DNA of 62,962 nt, from the NCBI GenBank assembly GCA_003482455.1, contig DMYW01000044.1, positions 1 to 62,962 on the forward strand. The letters are read 5' to 3'. Shown here piece by piece: positions 38,316 to 45,728 of this stretch. Below the pieces are notes generated by a model. The model worked only from the letters and a program-made list of their open reading frames with translations, made no database searches and was not told the origin of the DNA. The position numbers and the translations under genes are program-made. The first letter of the stretch is position 1; the number at the start of each line of letters is the position of its first letter. The DNA comes from Rheinheimera sp. (GTDB taxonomy: Bacteria; Pseudomonadota; Gammaproteobacteria; Enterobacterales; Alteromonadaceae).

Positions 38316-38879
38316 TCAACCGCGATTGAGCAATTGATTCACAACTTGAATCAACACATGGTTTTCAAAAGGTTTGGTTAACACGGCATCTGCCCCGGCA
38401 GCTTTCGCTTGATCAAGTTCCGCTTGTGACAAACCTGAAATTACCACGATTTTTAGGTCGTTTAAGTCTGCACGCTGCCGGATGTAGTGCAGGACATCAA
38501 AACCGTCCAGCCCCGGCATTTGTAAGTCTAGCGTGACCAGTTGCGGCTTTTCCGCCAGCAAGCTGACGCCCGCAGCAAAGCCGTCTTTGGCGGTGGTCAC
38601 TTTAAAGCCTTGTTGCACCAACAAGCGTTTCAGGCTGTTGCGATAACCAGGTTCATCGTCGATGACTAATACACTGGTTTGTGTCAGGTTTTGTAATTCG
38701 GCAGGCAGCGGAATTTGAAATTTCTGTAAGAATAATAAGAAATCATCCAGCAACACTCGGTAGTTGCCTCGACCAGGGAGCTTATGCCCTTTGAGGTCAC
38801 CGTTGGCGATCCATCGACTCACCGTACGTTGATGGACGTCACAATAGGCGGCTATTTCACTGGGTTTCAACGTTTTCAT
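38316..38879 (-). CDS. Response regulator with N-terminal excisionase/MerR-type HTH and C-terminal REC
   Basis: The 187-aa product starts with a small helix-turn-helix (about 1-55: LKPSEIAAYCDVHQRTVSRWI...GNYRVLLDDFL), like BldC/excisionase proteins. A full receiver follows (about 68-187; acidic VIDDE, phospho-Asp in TLDLQMPGLDG, Lys in LTKPF). This order is the reverse of OmpR- or LuxR-type regulators. It is the first gene of the minus operon, divergent from the HD-GYP operon across 126 bases containing direct and inverted repeats, and probably controls both. The upstream extension of the frame is non-homologous. Confidence 0.88.
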   Translation of the reverse strand: MKTLKPSEIAAYCDVHQRTVSRWIANGDLKGHKLPGRGNYRVLLDDFLLFLQKFQIPLPAELQNLTQTSVLVIDDEPGYRNSLKRLLVQQGFKVTTAKDGFAAGVSLLAEKPQLVTLDLQMPGLDGFDVLHYIRQRADLNDLKIVVISGLSQAELDQAKAAGADAVLTKPFENHVLIQVVNQLLNRG

Positions 38880-38897
38880 GGGACAAACCCTGTTTAA

Positions 38898-38926
38898 TTG
38901 ACGGGATCTATAAAACACTCTAGCAT
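38898..38926 (+). promoter_or_regulatory. Candidate promoter of the FIST/kinase operon
   Basis: TTGACG (38898-38903), 17-bp spacer, TAGCAT (38921-38926). The predicted start near 38933 falls directly before the repeat block at 38935-38969. Confidence 0.4.
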
Positions 38927-38934
38927 AAATATTA

Positions 38935-38969
38935 CTCAAGACAAATGAGACACTAGAGACAAATGTCTC
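38935..38969. promoter_or_regulatory. Repeat block, candidate operator of the HTH-REC regulator
   Basis: AGACAAATG occurs twice (38939-38947, 38957-38965), 18 bp apart. The second copy is part of a perfect palindrome, GAGACAAATGTCTC (38956-38969). The first is framed by CTCA-N7-TGAG. BldC-type HTH proteins bind head-to-tail direct repeats, which fits. Confidence 0.5.
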
Positions 38970-39005
38970 AAGCATCGAACGGCAACTGACAGCAGAGGTA
39001 ACCCT

Positions 39006-40364
39006 ATGAGCACAGATGCAAGCATGCCTAATGCAGTGGTTGAGCAGCCTTTTCTGTTGTGTGTTGACGATGAACAAAACATTCTGAAATCGCTGCGTCG
39101 CTTGTTGATGTCGGAGCCAGTGCAATTACTTACGGCCACCAATGGAAATGAAGCTTTGGCGTTGATGGAGCAACATGCGATAGATGTTGTGATCAGCGAT
39201 ATGCGAATGCCAGAGATGGATGGCGCTGAGTTTTTAAAACACGCCTATCACAAGCAACCTGATTGTTATCGGATCTTAATGACCGGCTACGCTGACATGC
39301 AGTCCACCGTCGCAGCAGTAAACGAAGGCCGGATCAATCGTTACATCGCCAAGCCTTGGAACAATCAAGAATTGCTCGCCGCGATTGCAGATGGTTTAAA
39401 GATGCGGCAATTGCAGAAAGCTAATGCTGTGTTACAACAACGAGTTATCGCACAGAATCAACAACTCAAGTTGCTAAACCAAGACTTAGAACAGCGGGTT
39501 GAGCTGCGCACAGCGCAACTCAAGCAAACCTTGGCTCAACTAAAAATCAGCAATGCGCAAACTGAGCGCACCAACTCGGCATTGTTGAAAGTTTTGTACA
39601 ATCAAATTTCGATGAACCCATCTATTGATGGGCGATTTGCGTTGCGTGTCAGTTCGCATTGCCGCGCTGTAGCGAGGCAGTTGGGCCTTGCATTACCGCA
39701 ACAAGAGCAAGTCGCTATTGCAGGCTTGTTATGTGAAATAGGCTTATCCGGTCTGACGGCGGCTCAGCTCAGCAAACCTATGTATTTGTTTGATGCCAAT
39801 GACTGGATCCGCTATCGCGAACACGCCCGATACGCTGAGGAAATTCTCACTCCAGCCGTGGCATTAGCGCCTATGGCTGAAATGATTCGCCATCAATATG
39901 AACAATTTTCAGGGCAGGGATGGCCGGACAAATTGACCGCAGAGCATATACCACTCGGCGCGCGAATTCTCGCTGCCGTAAGGGATTACCATGGCTACCA
40001 TGGAGGCCGTTTGTTAGGGCGCTCCTTGCTGCAACCGGACGCGATGCGGATGCTTCGACAACAACAAGGTACCGTCTACGACCCGCAAGTGTTGATTGCG
40101 CTGCAGGAAATTCTGGCGCATGACGTAGTAGAACCGCAGTTGGTGGCGACCAACCGACAAGGCTTATCGTTAGATGAACTGCAACCCGGTATGAAACTTA
40201 AATCAAGCGTCTACAATCAAAAGAATATGTTATTGATCCCAGATGGTACTGTGCTGACGACCACACTAATCAGCAAATTGCGAAAACTGCTGGCAGGGCA
40301 ACACGAGACCATGCGATTTTTAATTGATCCCGAGGTTCAGGACCCGGCGCAACCCACAGGATAG
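39006..40364 (+). CDS. Response regulator with degenerate HD-GYP domain
   Basis: The 452-aa product has an intact REC (about 15-135; CVDDEQN, VISDMRMPEMDG, IAKPW), a coiled coil (about 140-195) and an HD-GYP fold (about 200-390). The catalytic HD is replaced by CE (LLCEIGLSGL), HHE by QYE and GYP by GWP, while IPLGARILA is kept. c-di-GMP hydrolysis is therefore unlikely, and it may bind a partner or ligand instead. It leads the plus operon; FIST starts 6 bases after its stop. Confidence 0.9.
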   Translation: MSTDASMPNAVVEQPFLLCVDDEQNILKSLRRLLMSEPVQLLTATNGNEALALMEQHAIDVVISDMRMPEMDGAEFLKHAYHKQPDCYRILMTGYADMQSTVAAVNEGRINRYIAKPWNNQELLAAIADGLKMRQLQKANAVLQQRVIAQNQQLKLLNQDLEQRVELRTAQLKQTLAQLKISNAQTERTNSALLKVLYNQISMNPSIDGRFALRVSSHCRAVARQLGLALPQQEQVAIAGLLCEIGLSGLTAAQLSKPMYLFDANDWIRYREHARYAEEILTPAVALAPMAEMIRHQYEQFSGQGWPDKLTAEHIPLGARILAAVRDYHGYHGGRLLGRSLLQPDAMRMLRQQQGTVYDPQVLIALQEILAHDVVEPQLVATNRQGLSLDELQPGMKLKSSVYNQKNMLLIPDGTVLTTTLISKLRKLLAGQHETMRFLIDPEVQDPAQPTG

Positions 40365-40370
40365 AAATGG

Positions 40371-41576
40371 ATGTTTTCACTTCGCAGTGCTCGTAGTCAG
40401 CAGCAAGACCCGCTTCTGCTCGAGCAGGATTTGTTGCAACAACTGGGAGGACTCCGTCAGCCGGCAAGTCTGACTTTGTTGTTTGGACAACATCAACTGC
40501 TGGCTGCGCTTGCAGGACAAAGTCAACTGTGGCAGACCTCGCAATGTTGGCTCGGTGGTAGCTCATGTCTAGCGGGGTTGTCTGATCAAGATTTGTATCT
40601 CGAAGGGCCTGCGGTGGCGGCTCTACAAATCACTGATCCGGCAGGACACTATGGTGTTGGCCAAGCAGCGCTAGCTCCAGATGTCGCCGTCAACTTGGCG
40701 GTGCAACAGGCCCTCAGCAACGCCTATCAACAAGCCCAATTGGATGAGTCGGTGACACCGGCTATGGTGTGGTTGTATCAGGCACCCGGCCAAGAAGAGT
40801 CCGTGCTACAAGCGTTGATTGCTTTACTTGGTCCGCAGGTACCTATTTTCGGCGGGAGTAGCGCAGATGATGATTTAAGTGGCCAATGGTGGCAGCTGTG
40901 TAATGGTCAAATAGGACAAAGTCAGCTGGTTATTGGCGTGATGGTGCCAAGTGTTGAAATTTGTGGATTTTTTGCTGCCGGCTATCGGTTAACCGGACAA
41001 GCCGCACGGGTAACCAAGCTCCATGATCGCGAAATCATCGAACTTGATCACCAGCCCGCTGCAGAGGTCTATCGGCGCTGGCTTGGCAATTCACCGTACA
41101 GTTTATTCGAACGTACGACTATATTGAGTGATAGTGCATTACATCCGCTGGGGCGGGTTGTCGCCGAAGTCAATGGAGTACCGGTCTTGCTGCTAAGCCA
41201 TCCAGCTTATGTGGAACCGGACCAACGTATTGGTTTGTTTTCGCAAGTACATCGCGGTGAGCAGGTACACTTGTTAGCCGGCAATCACGATGAGTTGGCT
41301 GGCAAAGCCGTTGATGTTGCTGCAGAAACCTGTGCGCGATTGCTTGAGCGTGGGGTGATCCCACGCGGCGGCGTGTTGGTGTTTTGCGCCGGGAGCATGT
41401 TAGCGATCCGGCCTCACGTGGCGGAAGTGCTTCGGCAAATTCATCGCCAGCTACCCGAGTTACCTTTTGTGGTGACCTTCACCTTTGGCGAACAGGGAAC
41501 CTTTGTCGATGGGCAGAGTCGACATGGCAACTTGATGATATCGGCAGTAATTTTTGGGAGTTCGGATGCTGAGTGA
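40371..41576 (+). CDS. FIST-domain signalling protein
   Basis: The 401-aa soluble protein has the FIST N (about 35-235) and FIST-C (about 245-385) layout. Typical stretches are the GGSSADDDL motif near 165 and VLVFCAGSM near 340. FIST modules are predicted sensors of small ligands such as amino acids and usually partner with kinases or chemoreceptors. Here the kinase gene starts inside its last codons (ATG at 41566, before the stop at 41576), indicating translational coupling and a physical sensor-kinase pair. Confidence 0.88.
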   Translation: MFSLRSARSQQQDPLLLEQDLLQQLGGLRQPASLTLLFGQHQLLAALAGQSQLWQTSQCWLGGSSCLAGLSDQDLYLEGPAVAALQITDPAGHYGVGQAALAPDVAVNLAVQQALSNAYQQAQLDESVTPAMVWLYQAPGQEESVLQALIALLGPQVPIFGGSSADDDLSGQWWQLCNGQIGQSQLVIGVMVPSVEICGFFAAGYRLTGQAARVTKLHDREIIELDHQPAAEVYRRWLGNSPYSLFERTTILSDSALHPLGRVVAEVNGVPVLLLSHPAYVEPDQRIGLFSQVHRGEQVHLLAGNHDELAGKAVDVAAETCARLLERGVIPRGGVLVFCAGSMLAIRPHVAEVLRQIHRQLPELPFVVTFTFGEQGTFVDGQSRHGNLMISAVIFGSSDAE

Positions 41577-42957
41577 TGAGCAGAACCAGCAAGCCATGCT
41601 GCAACTTATTCAAGAGAATCAACAGCTGACGAGCTATCGGCAAACTAATCAATTGATGCTTGATGCAGTCAGCGTGCTGCTCAATGCAGCCGATGCTGCG
41701 GAGCTACAATACAAGCTGTTGGTACTAGTGCAATCGGTCGTACCGTTTGAGCAAGCATGGCTGATTGGCGAGCGTTCAGATGAAACGCCTTATTTGCGCC
41801 TACTGAGTGTTTATCCCGAAACGGCAACCTTTGAAGTGGGGGATTGGAGTCAGCTAGCGCCTTGGCTTACGGATCAGTCAGTCAACCTGGCTGATGCGCA
41901 AGATGAGCCGAGTTGGGCGCTTGTACAATGGCCTTCGTTGCATGCGTTTCGCTCTTTGCTGGTGCAACCGATCGATTCGGCTCACCACAGGTATTATTTG
42001 TTGCTGATGCATCCACAATCAGCCGCGTTTGCTAGCAATCATCAAGAAGTGGTTCGGCAATTCAGCCTGTTTGTCGCAGGATTGTTGGATCGGATTGAAG
42101 TGCGACAGTTATTGTCGGAAAACACCACGTTACGCGAACGCCAAAAACGCATGGAAACGTCGTTGATCCAAGCTGAAAAGATGGCTTCTTTGGGGCAACT
42201 TGCCGCAGGCGTTGCCCACGAACTGAACAATCCATTGGGGTACATCCTCAGTAACATCACGACCTTTCGCTCCTACATTCAAAGCTATAACCAGCTGATA
42301 CATTTGTATCGTCAACTTGCCACATCATCCGGTGAACAAGCATCTGATTTACAAAATCAAATCAATGAGTTATACCGCAAAGATGACATTGAGTTTATGT
42401 TGGAAGACTCAGTCGAGTTAGTACATGACTCTATCGAAGGTGCAATGCGCCTGCGAGATATCATCAGTAGTTTAAGGCGATTTTCCCATCCAGATCGCGG
42501 CCAGATTGAAGTGCTTTCCATCAATGAAATATTGGAAAGCACGGTAAAAATCATCTGGAGTGAGTTAAAAAATAAGGTCACGTTACAGTACCAGTTGTGC
42601 GAGCAACCTTTGATGGTGAAGGCTAATCCATCACAATTAAGTCAGGTGTTTTTAAATTTGCTGATGAATGCCGCACAAGCAATGGATAAGAGTCCTGCAC
42701 AAATTCAAATAACGACTGCATTGGTCGATGAGCAGGTGCTGATACGAATTTGTGACAATGGCTGTGGTATGTCACCTGCATTACAAAAACGTATTTTTGA
42801 GCCATTTTACACGACAAAAGACGTTGGCAAGGGTACAGGTTTGGGCTTATCGCTGAGTAAGGCCATAATAGAAGAGCATCAAGGACAGATTGATGTGGAA
42901 AGTACTCTCGGTCGTGGCAGTTGTTTTAGCATCATGTTACCCGTCGCCGGTTCCTAA
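41566..42957 (+). CDS. Cytosolic GAF-type sensor histidine kinase
   Basis: The 463-aa product has a GAF-like sensor (about 25-180), a coiled coil, then the kinase core. The H-box is LAAGVAHELNNPLGYI (NtrB/AtoS-like, near 225), the N-box LNLLMNAAQAM, then CDNGCGM and GTGLGLSLSKAI. It has no membrane segment and no receiver. The start is the ATG at 41566 with GGGAG 5 bases upstream, inside the end of the FIST gene. It probably receives its input from the FIST protein and phosphorylates one of the receivers encoded in the array. Confidence 0.92.
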   Translation: MLSDEQNQQAMLQLIQENQQLTSYRQTNQLMLDAVSVLLNAADAAELQYKLLVLVQSVVPFEQAWLIGERSDETPYLRLLSVYPETATFEVGDWSQLAPWLTDQSVNLADAQDEPSWALVQWPSLHAFRSLLVQPIDSAHHRYYLLLMHPQSAAFASNHQEVVRQFSLFVAGLLDRIEVRQLLSENTTLRERQKRMETSLIQAEKMASLGQLAAGVAHELNNPLGYILSNITTFRSYIQSYNQLIHLYRQLATSSGEQASDLQNQINELYRKDDIEFMLEDSVELVHDSIEGAMRLRDIISSLRRFSHPDRGQIEVLSINEILESTVKIIWSELKNKVTLQYQLCEQPLMVKANPSQLSQVFLNLLMNAAQAMDKSPAQIQITTALVDEQVLIRICDNGCGMSPALQKRIFEPFYTTKDVGKGTGLGLSLSKAIIEEHQGQIDVESTLGRGSCFSIMLPVAGS

Positions 42958-42983
42958 ACACTGGCTCGCGTGGAGGATTTGGA

Positions 42984-44090
42984 TTGTATTTCATTGCATT
43001 GATTAGCAAAGACGCAACATTACAACAGCAAATTGATAGTGCTGTTGCAAGCTTGGAACCGTCGCTTAGTCTGTATAATTTCGCGGATATTCCAGCGTTT
43101 CTAAATGCAAATTTGCAACCGTCTATGGTGATCGTTGACGACATTTCCGGCCAGCTAAGCAATGAGTTACTGCAGCAAGTTGCAGTATCTCATCCGCAAG
43201 CGATTCGTGTGTTGTGCCTGCCTATGATGCAAGACGAACAACTGATCATGCAGCTTGGCGCTTTCCATCTGTTCTACAGTCGAACTCTGTCGGCAACGCA
43301 ATTGTCTGAACTGTTATTTCGTCCCGAATTGCTCAAGCAGTTGCCACTGCCTTTACATGCGGTTAAGGCGGTGCTGGCTGCACACCATCTGCCAGTTGCA
43401 GCACCTGTTGCCGTGCAACTGCAAGAAATGTTGTTAGATCCAGATCTAGCGATAGAGGCTTTATTGCCGGTGGTTGAGCGAGACGCGGTATTAAGTGCCC
43501 GGTTGTTGCAATTAGCAAACTCGCCCTACATGGGGTTTTCTCGCCCAACCAGTTCGTTGGAAATAGCCATTACTCGGATCGGTTTGAATTTGGTGTATGG
43601 TTTGGTGATCACGCTTGCGGCTGCAGATGTCGAACCTGATGCACCAATGCCTGATTGGTTGCTGTGGAGCTGGCACCATGCGCGTTATAGCCGGCAATAT
43701 GCGGCAGCAGTCGGTCTAAGTCTTGAACTCCAAGAACTGGCATTCTCCTGTGCATTATTGTCTGGGATTGGTGAAGCCGTGTTGCGGGCTGAACCCTCGG
43801 CAGATGGTTTGTTACAGCTAAGCAGCGCGCAGATCAGTGCGGTATTGATGACTGTGTGGGGATTTAGCCATCATTATGTTCGTCCAGTGTTGCTGCAAGA
43901 AGTACCATGGAAAGAACTTTCAGTGGTTGAAGAACAAGTTGCGGCGGTTCTCGGTATTGCCGCCACATTGTGTCCAGCCGTAAAATCTTTGTCACGTCAG
44001 GAGCTTAGTTCCGCGCAGTTGCAATCACTTCCACCGAACTGGCAACAAGCTTTGGCAGGGCTGCAGCGTGAAGTAACTCATGAACTTTAA
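42984..44090 (+). CDS. HDOD protein with degenerate receiver domain
   Basis: The 368-aa product is read from a TTG with GGAGG 7 bases upstream. The first about 110 residues are receiver-like (FIALISKDATL, MVIVDDIS) but lack the usual acidic pair and the conserved Lys (FYSRTLS), so phosphorylation is doubtful. Residues about 130-320 are HDOD (VVERDAVLSARLLQLANSPYMGFSR), closely similar to the REC-HDOD protein of the minus operon; the two probably arose by duplication. It is the last gene of the plus operon, and no clear terminator follows directly. Confidence 0.85.
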   Translation: MYFIALISKDATLQQQIDSAVASLEPSLSLYNFADIPAFLNANLQPSMVIVDDISGQLSNELLQQVAVSHPQAIRVLCLPMMQDEQLIMQLGAFHLFYSRTLSATQLSELLFRPELLKQLPLPLHAVKAVLAAHHLPVAAPVAVQLQEMLLDPDLAIEALLPVVERDAVLSARLLQLANSPYMGFSRPTSSLEIAITRIGLNLVYGLVITLAAADVEPDAPMPDWLLWSWHHARYSRQYAAAVGLSLELQELAFSCALLSGIGEAVLRAEPSADGLLQLSSAQISAVLMTVWGFSHHYVRPVLLQEVPWKELSVVEEQVAAVLGIAATLCPAVKSLSRQELSSAQLQSLPPNWQQALAGLQREVTHEL

Positions 44091-44465
44091 CTCATGCTAA
44101 AACAGCTGTAGGTCAGGTATATGTATGACCTCATCCAGTTGGAACGACGATGGTTGGCCGTTGACTGGTATCTGTAACTTGCCTACCTATGCGCTAGTCG
44201 ATCAATTGCTTCAATGATGTGCACTTCTGTCTTTGAAAAATTCAAATTGCAGCATGGAGACAACAAAGCACCTCCATTGCGGTGCTACTCACAACAAAGT
44301 CGCAAATACACCCGCTTTAACATAGACAACTTGCGCGCAGCATAGCTTGCATAGTTCGACTACTTTTTCGAGTCATTTCGCTCAGCCGTAAGTCAAAGCC
44401 CTGTAGCTTTGTTCACGCATGCGTTTGGCGATCGAGCAATTCGACTTGCATATTTGTGCAATTAA
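44091..44465. other. Intergenic region before the RiPP-like cluster
   Basis: About 375 bases hold no supported gene. One short frame (44214-44345, 43 codons) lacks a ribosome site. This looks like the boundary between the signalling array and the peptide cluster. Confidence 0.4.
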
Positions 44466-44486
44466 CCCCGCGATGCGGGGCTTTTT
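44466..44486. terminator. Intrinsic terminator at the 3' end of the HprK-like gene
   Basis: A CCCCGC / GCGGGG stem with a GAT loop is followed by CTTTTT on the plus strand. On the minus strand the tail is weaker (TTAATT) but lies directly after the stop at 44488. Confidence 0.7.
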
Positions 44487-44487
44487 G

Positions 44488-45402
44488 TTAGTCAACCGCA
44501 AGCTGCTCAGACAGCCATTGCCGAAACCATTGTTGATAATTCATCCAAGGCCACGTCGCAGAGACTCGCGGCAGCTGCAATTGAAAAACTGGAGCTTGTA
44601 GTGCCAATGAAGCAACATCTTGCAGCGTGGACGCCCAAGCAGGTAGCTGGCGACGCGTGGACAAACGGTAGATTTGGTTGGTAAGGAGAGGAACTGCCTG
44701 TAGTCGATGAACGGCATGGCGCGTCCCTTCGTCAGCAACCATCGCATTAAGCAGATAGATTCGCCATACCGGTTGTCGGACTCCAAGGCTTTCTGGTGGC
44801 AGCGACAGGGCTAATTTTGAAATGGTCGGGGCTGTAGTTGACAGATTGGTGGTTGGGTAGCCAAGTGCTTCAGCCGTCCCTCGATCAACTTTGAGTCGCC
44901 CATGCGCAGGATCGACCCACCATTGCTGATCCCACCGTTGAAGCGGGATCACATCATCAGACAATACCGCGACACCGCAACTAGCGGCTAGCAGAGCTAG
45001 AGAACTTTTGCCGCTGCCAGAGGCGCCGAGAAACAAAGCCGCTCCGCGTGGTGTCGCTATCGCAGTTCCATGGAGTGGGAGTCGATCCAGCCAATGCAAT
45101 GCACTGCCCAAGCCGCTACCCAGCACAAAGGTGATTAAATGTTCTGAAGTCACGTCCTGCAACGGTTCTACCAACAAGCGCATAGTCGAATCACTGCGCT
45201 GCAACGTTTGTCGGCCAAACCATGGCGATTGGATGCAGCTATGTGTCTGGCTAACTTGATGTCCGGCAGCGAAGGGCAGGGGTAACGGAGTGGTTAACTC
45301 TACTGAGATGTCAGGAGCCGCTGCATCTAGCGGCGTGCAAAAAGGCAGCTGTATGTCGCTGTGAATGTTTAAACCATACAAAGTGCCAGCAAAAGATTTC
45401 AT
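44488..45402 (-). CDS. HPr-kinase-like protein 1 (HprK-related kinase)
   Basis: The 304-aa product has a P-loop GASGSGKS at 126-133, a conserved His111 (LHGTAIA) before it and an acidic SDD at 148-150. This is the core of HPr kinase/phosphorylase-like proteins, without the true HprK N-terminal domain or phosphorylase signature. Related kinases in lasso-peptide clusters (for example that of paeninodin) phosphorylate the precursor C-terminus. The N-terminus (LYGLNIHSDIQLPF) is shared with the second kinase at 47663. It is transcribed away from the candidate precursor gene across a 167-base divergent region. A peptide-modifying role is inferred. Confidence 0.82.
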   Translation of the reverse strand: MKSFAGTLYGLNIHSDIQLPFCTPLDAAAPDISVELTTPLPLPFAAGHQVSQTHSCIQSPWFGRQTLQRSDSTMRLLVEPLQDVTSEHLITFVLGSGLGSALHWLDRLPLHGTAIATPRGAALFLGASGSGKSSLALLAASCGVAVLSDDVIPLQRWDQQWWVDPAHGRLKVDRGTAEALGYPTTNLSTTAPTISKLALSLPPESLGVRQPVWRIYLLNAMVADEGTRHAVHRLQAVPLLTNQIYRLSTRRQLPAWASTLQDVASLALQAPVFQLQLPRVSATWPWMNYQQWFRQWLSEQLAVD

Positions 45403-45491
45403 AGACTCATTCCGGTATTGGTCGGCAACTTCGAAGAATAAACATTGGCTAATTCGCTGAATTGTGTCAGATTTTCAGTTACATTAACAGG

Positions 45492-45534
45492 CGATGTAGT
45501 ATTTTACGAAACATCGAATCTGTAGGTATTTTAC
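45492..45534. promoter_or_regulatory. Inverted and direct repeats in the divergent promoter of the peptide cluster
   Basis: CGATGT (45492-45497) and ACATCG (45511-45516) form an inverted repeat around GTATTTTAC (45499-45507). GTATTTTAC recurs at 45526-45534, 27 bp on, inside an AGGTA/TACCT hairpin. These are candidate operators for both the kinase gene and the precursor operon. Confidence 0.4.
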
Positions 45535-45569
45535 CTGCCAACATCATCTAATCTGCGAGGTCGTTCCTG

Positions 45570-45713
45570 ATGCACTCATCTGATACAAACACACAATCTC
45601 AGGCAGTCCAATCAAAACTTCAATGGCAGGCGCCAGCCCTTATTGACTTAGACGTTGCAGCAACCGATTACACGCCAGACCCCTTTGATCCTGCAGGGCC
45701 AATGGCGTCTTAA
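45570..45713 (+). CDS. Candidate RiPP precursor peptide (47 aa)
   Basis: This short reading frame runs ATG at 45570 to TAA at 45711 and lies 15 bases before the exporter gene. Residues 1-18 are polar. Residues 19-32 read W19-x-x-P22-x-L24, LDV and a Thr at 32, resembling the YxxPxL...T recognition motif that PqqD-type proteins bind in lasso leader peptides. The C-terminal part (33-47) is rich in Asp and Pro (five Asp/Tyr/Phe alternating with four Pro) and ends in Ser47. A terminal Ser is the phosphorylation site in paeninodin-type peptides. The ribosome site is weak (GCGAGG 10 bases upstream). Gene order with an exporter, PqqD, kinases and nucleotidyltransferase is the main support. Confidence 0.7.
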   Translation: MHSSDTNTQSQAVQSKLQWQAPALIDLDVAATDYTPDPFDPAGPMAS

Positions 45714-45728
45714 TCGTCGGAGTGTTTG

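Noticed and set aside
44214..44345. 43-codon frame in the gap before the peptide cluster, considered as a second precursor
   Set aside because: No ribosome site, no leader motif, and the composition (Lys/Arg/Cys-rich) is unlike the candidate at 45570.
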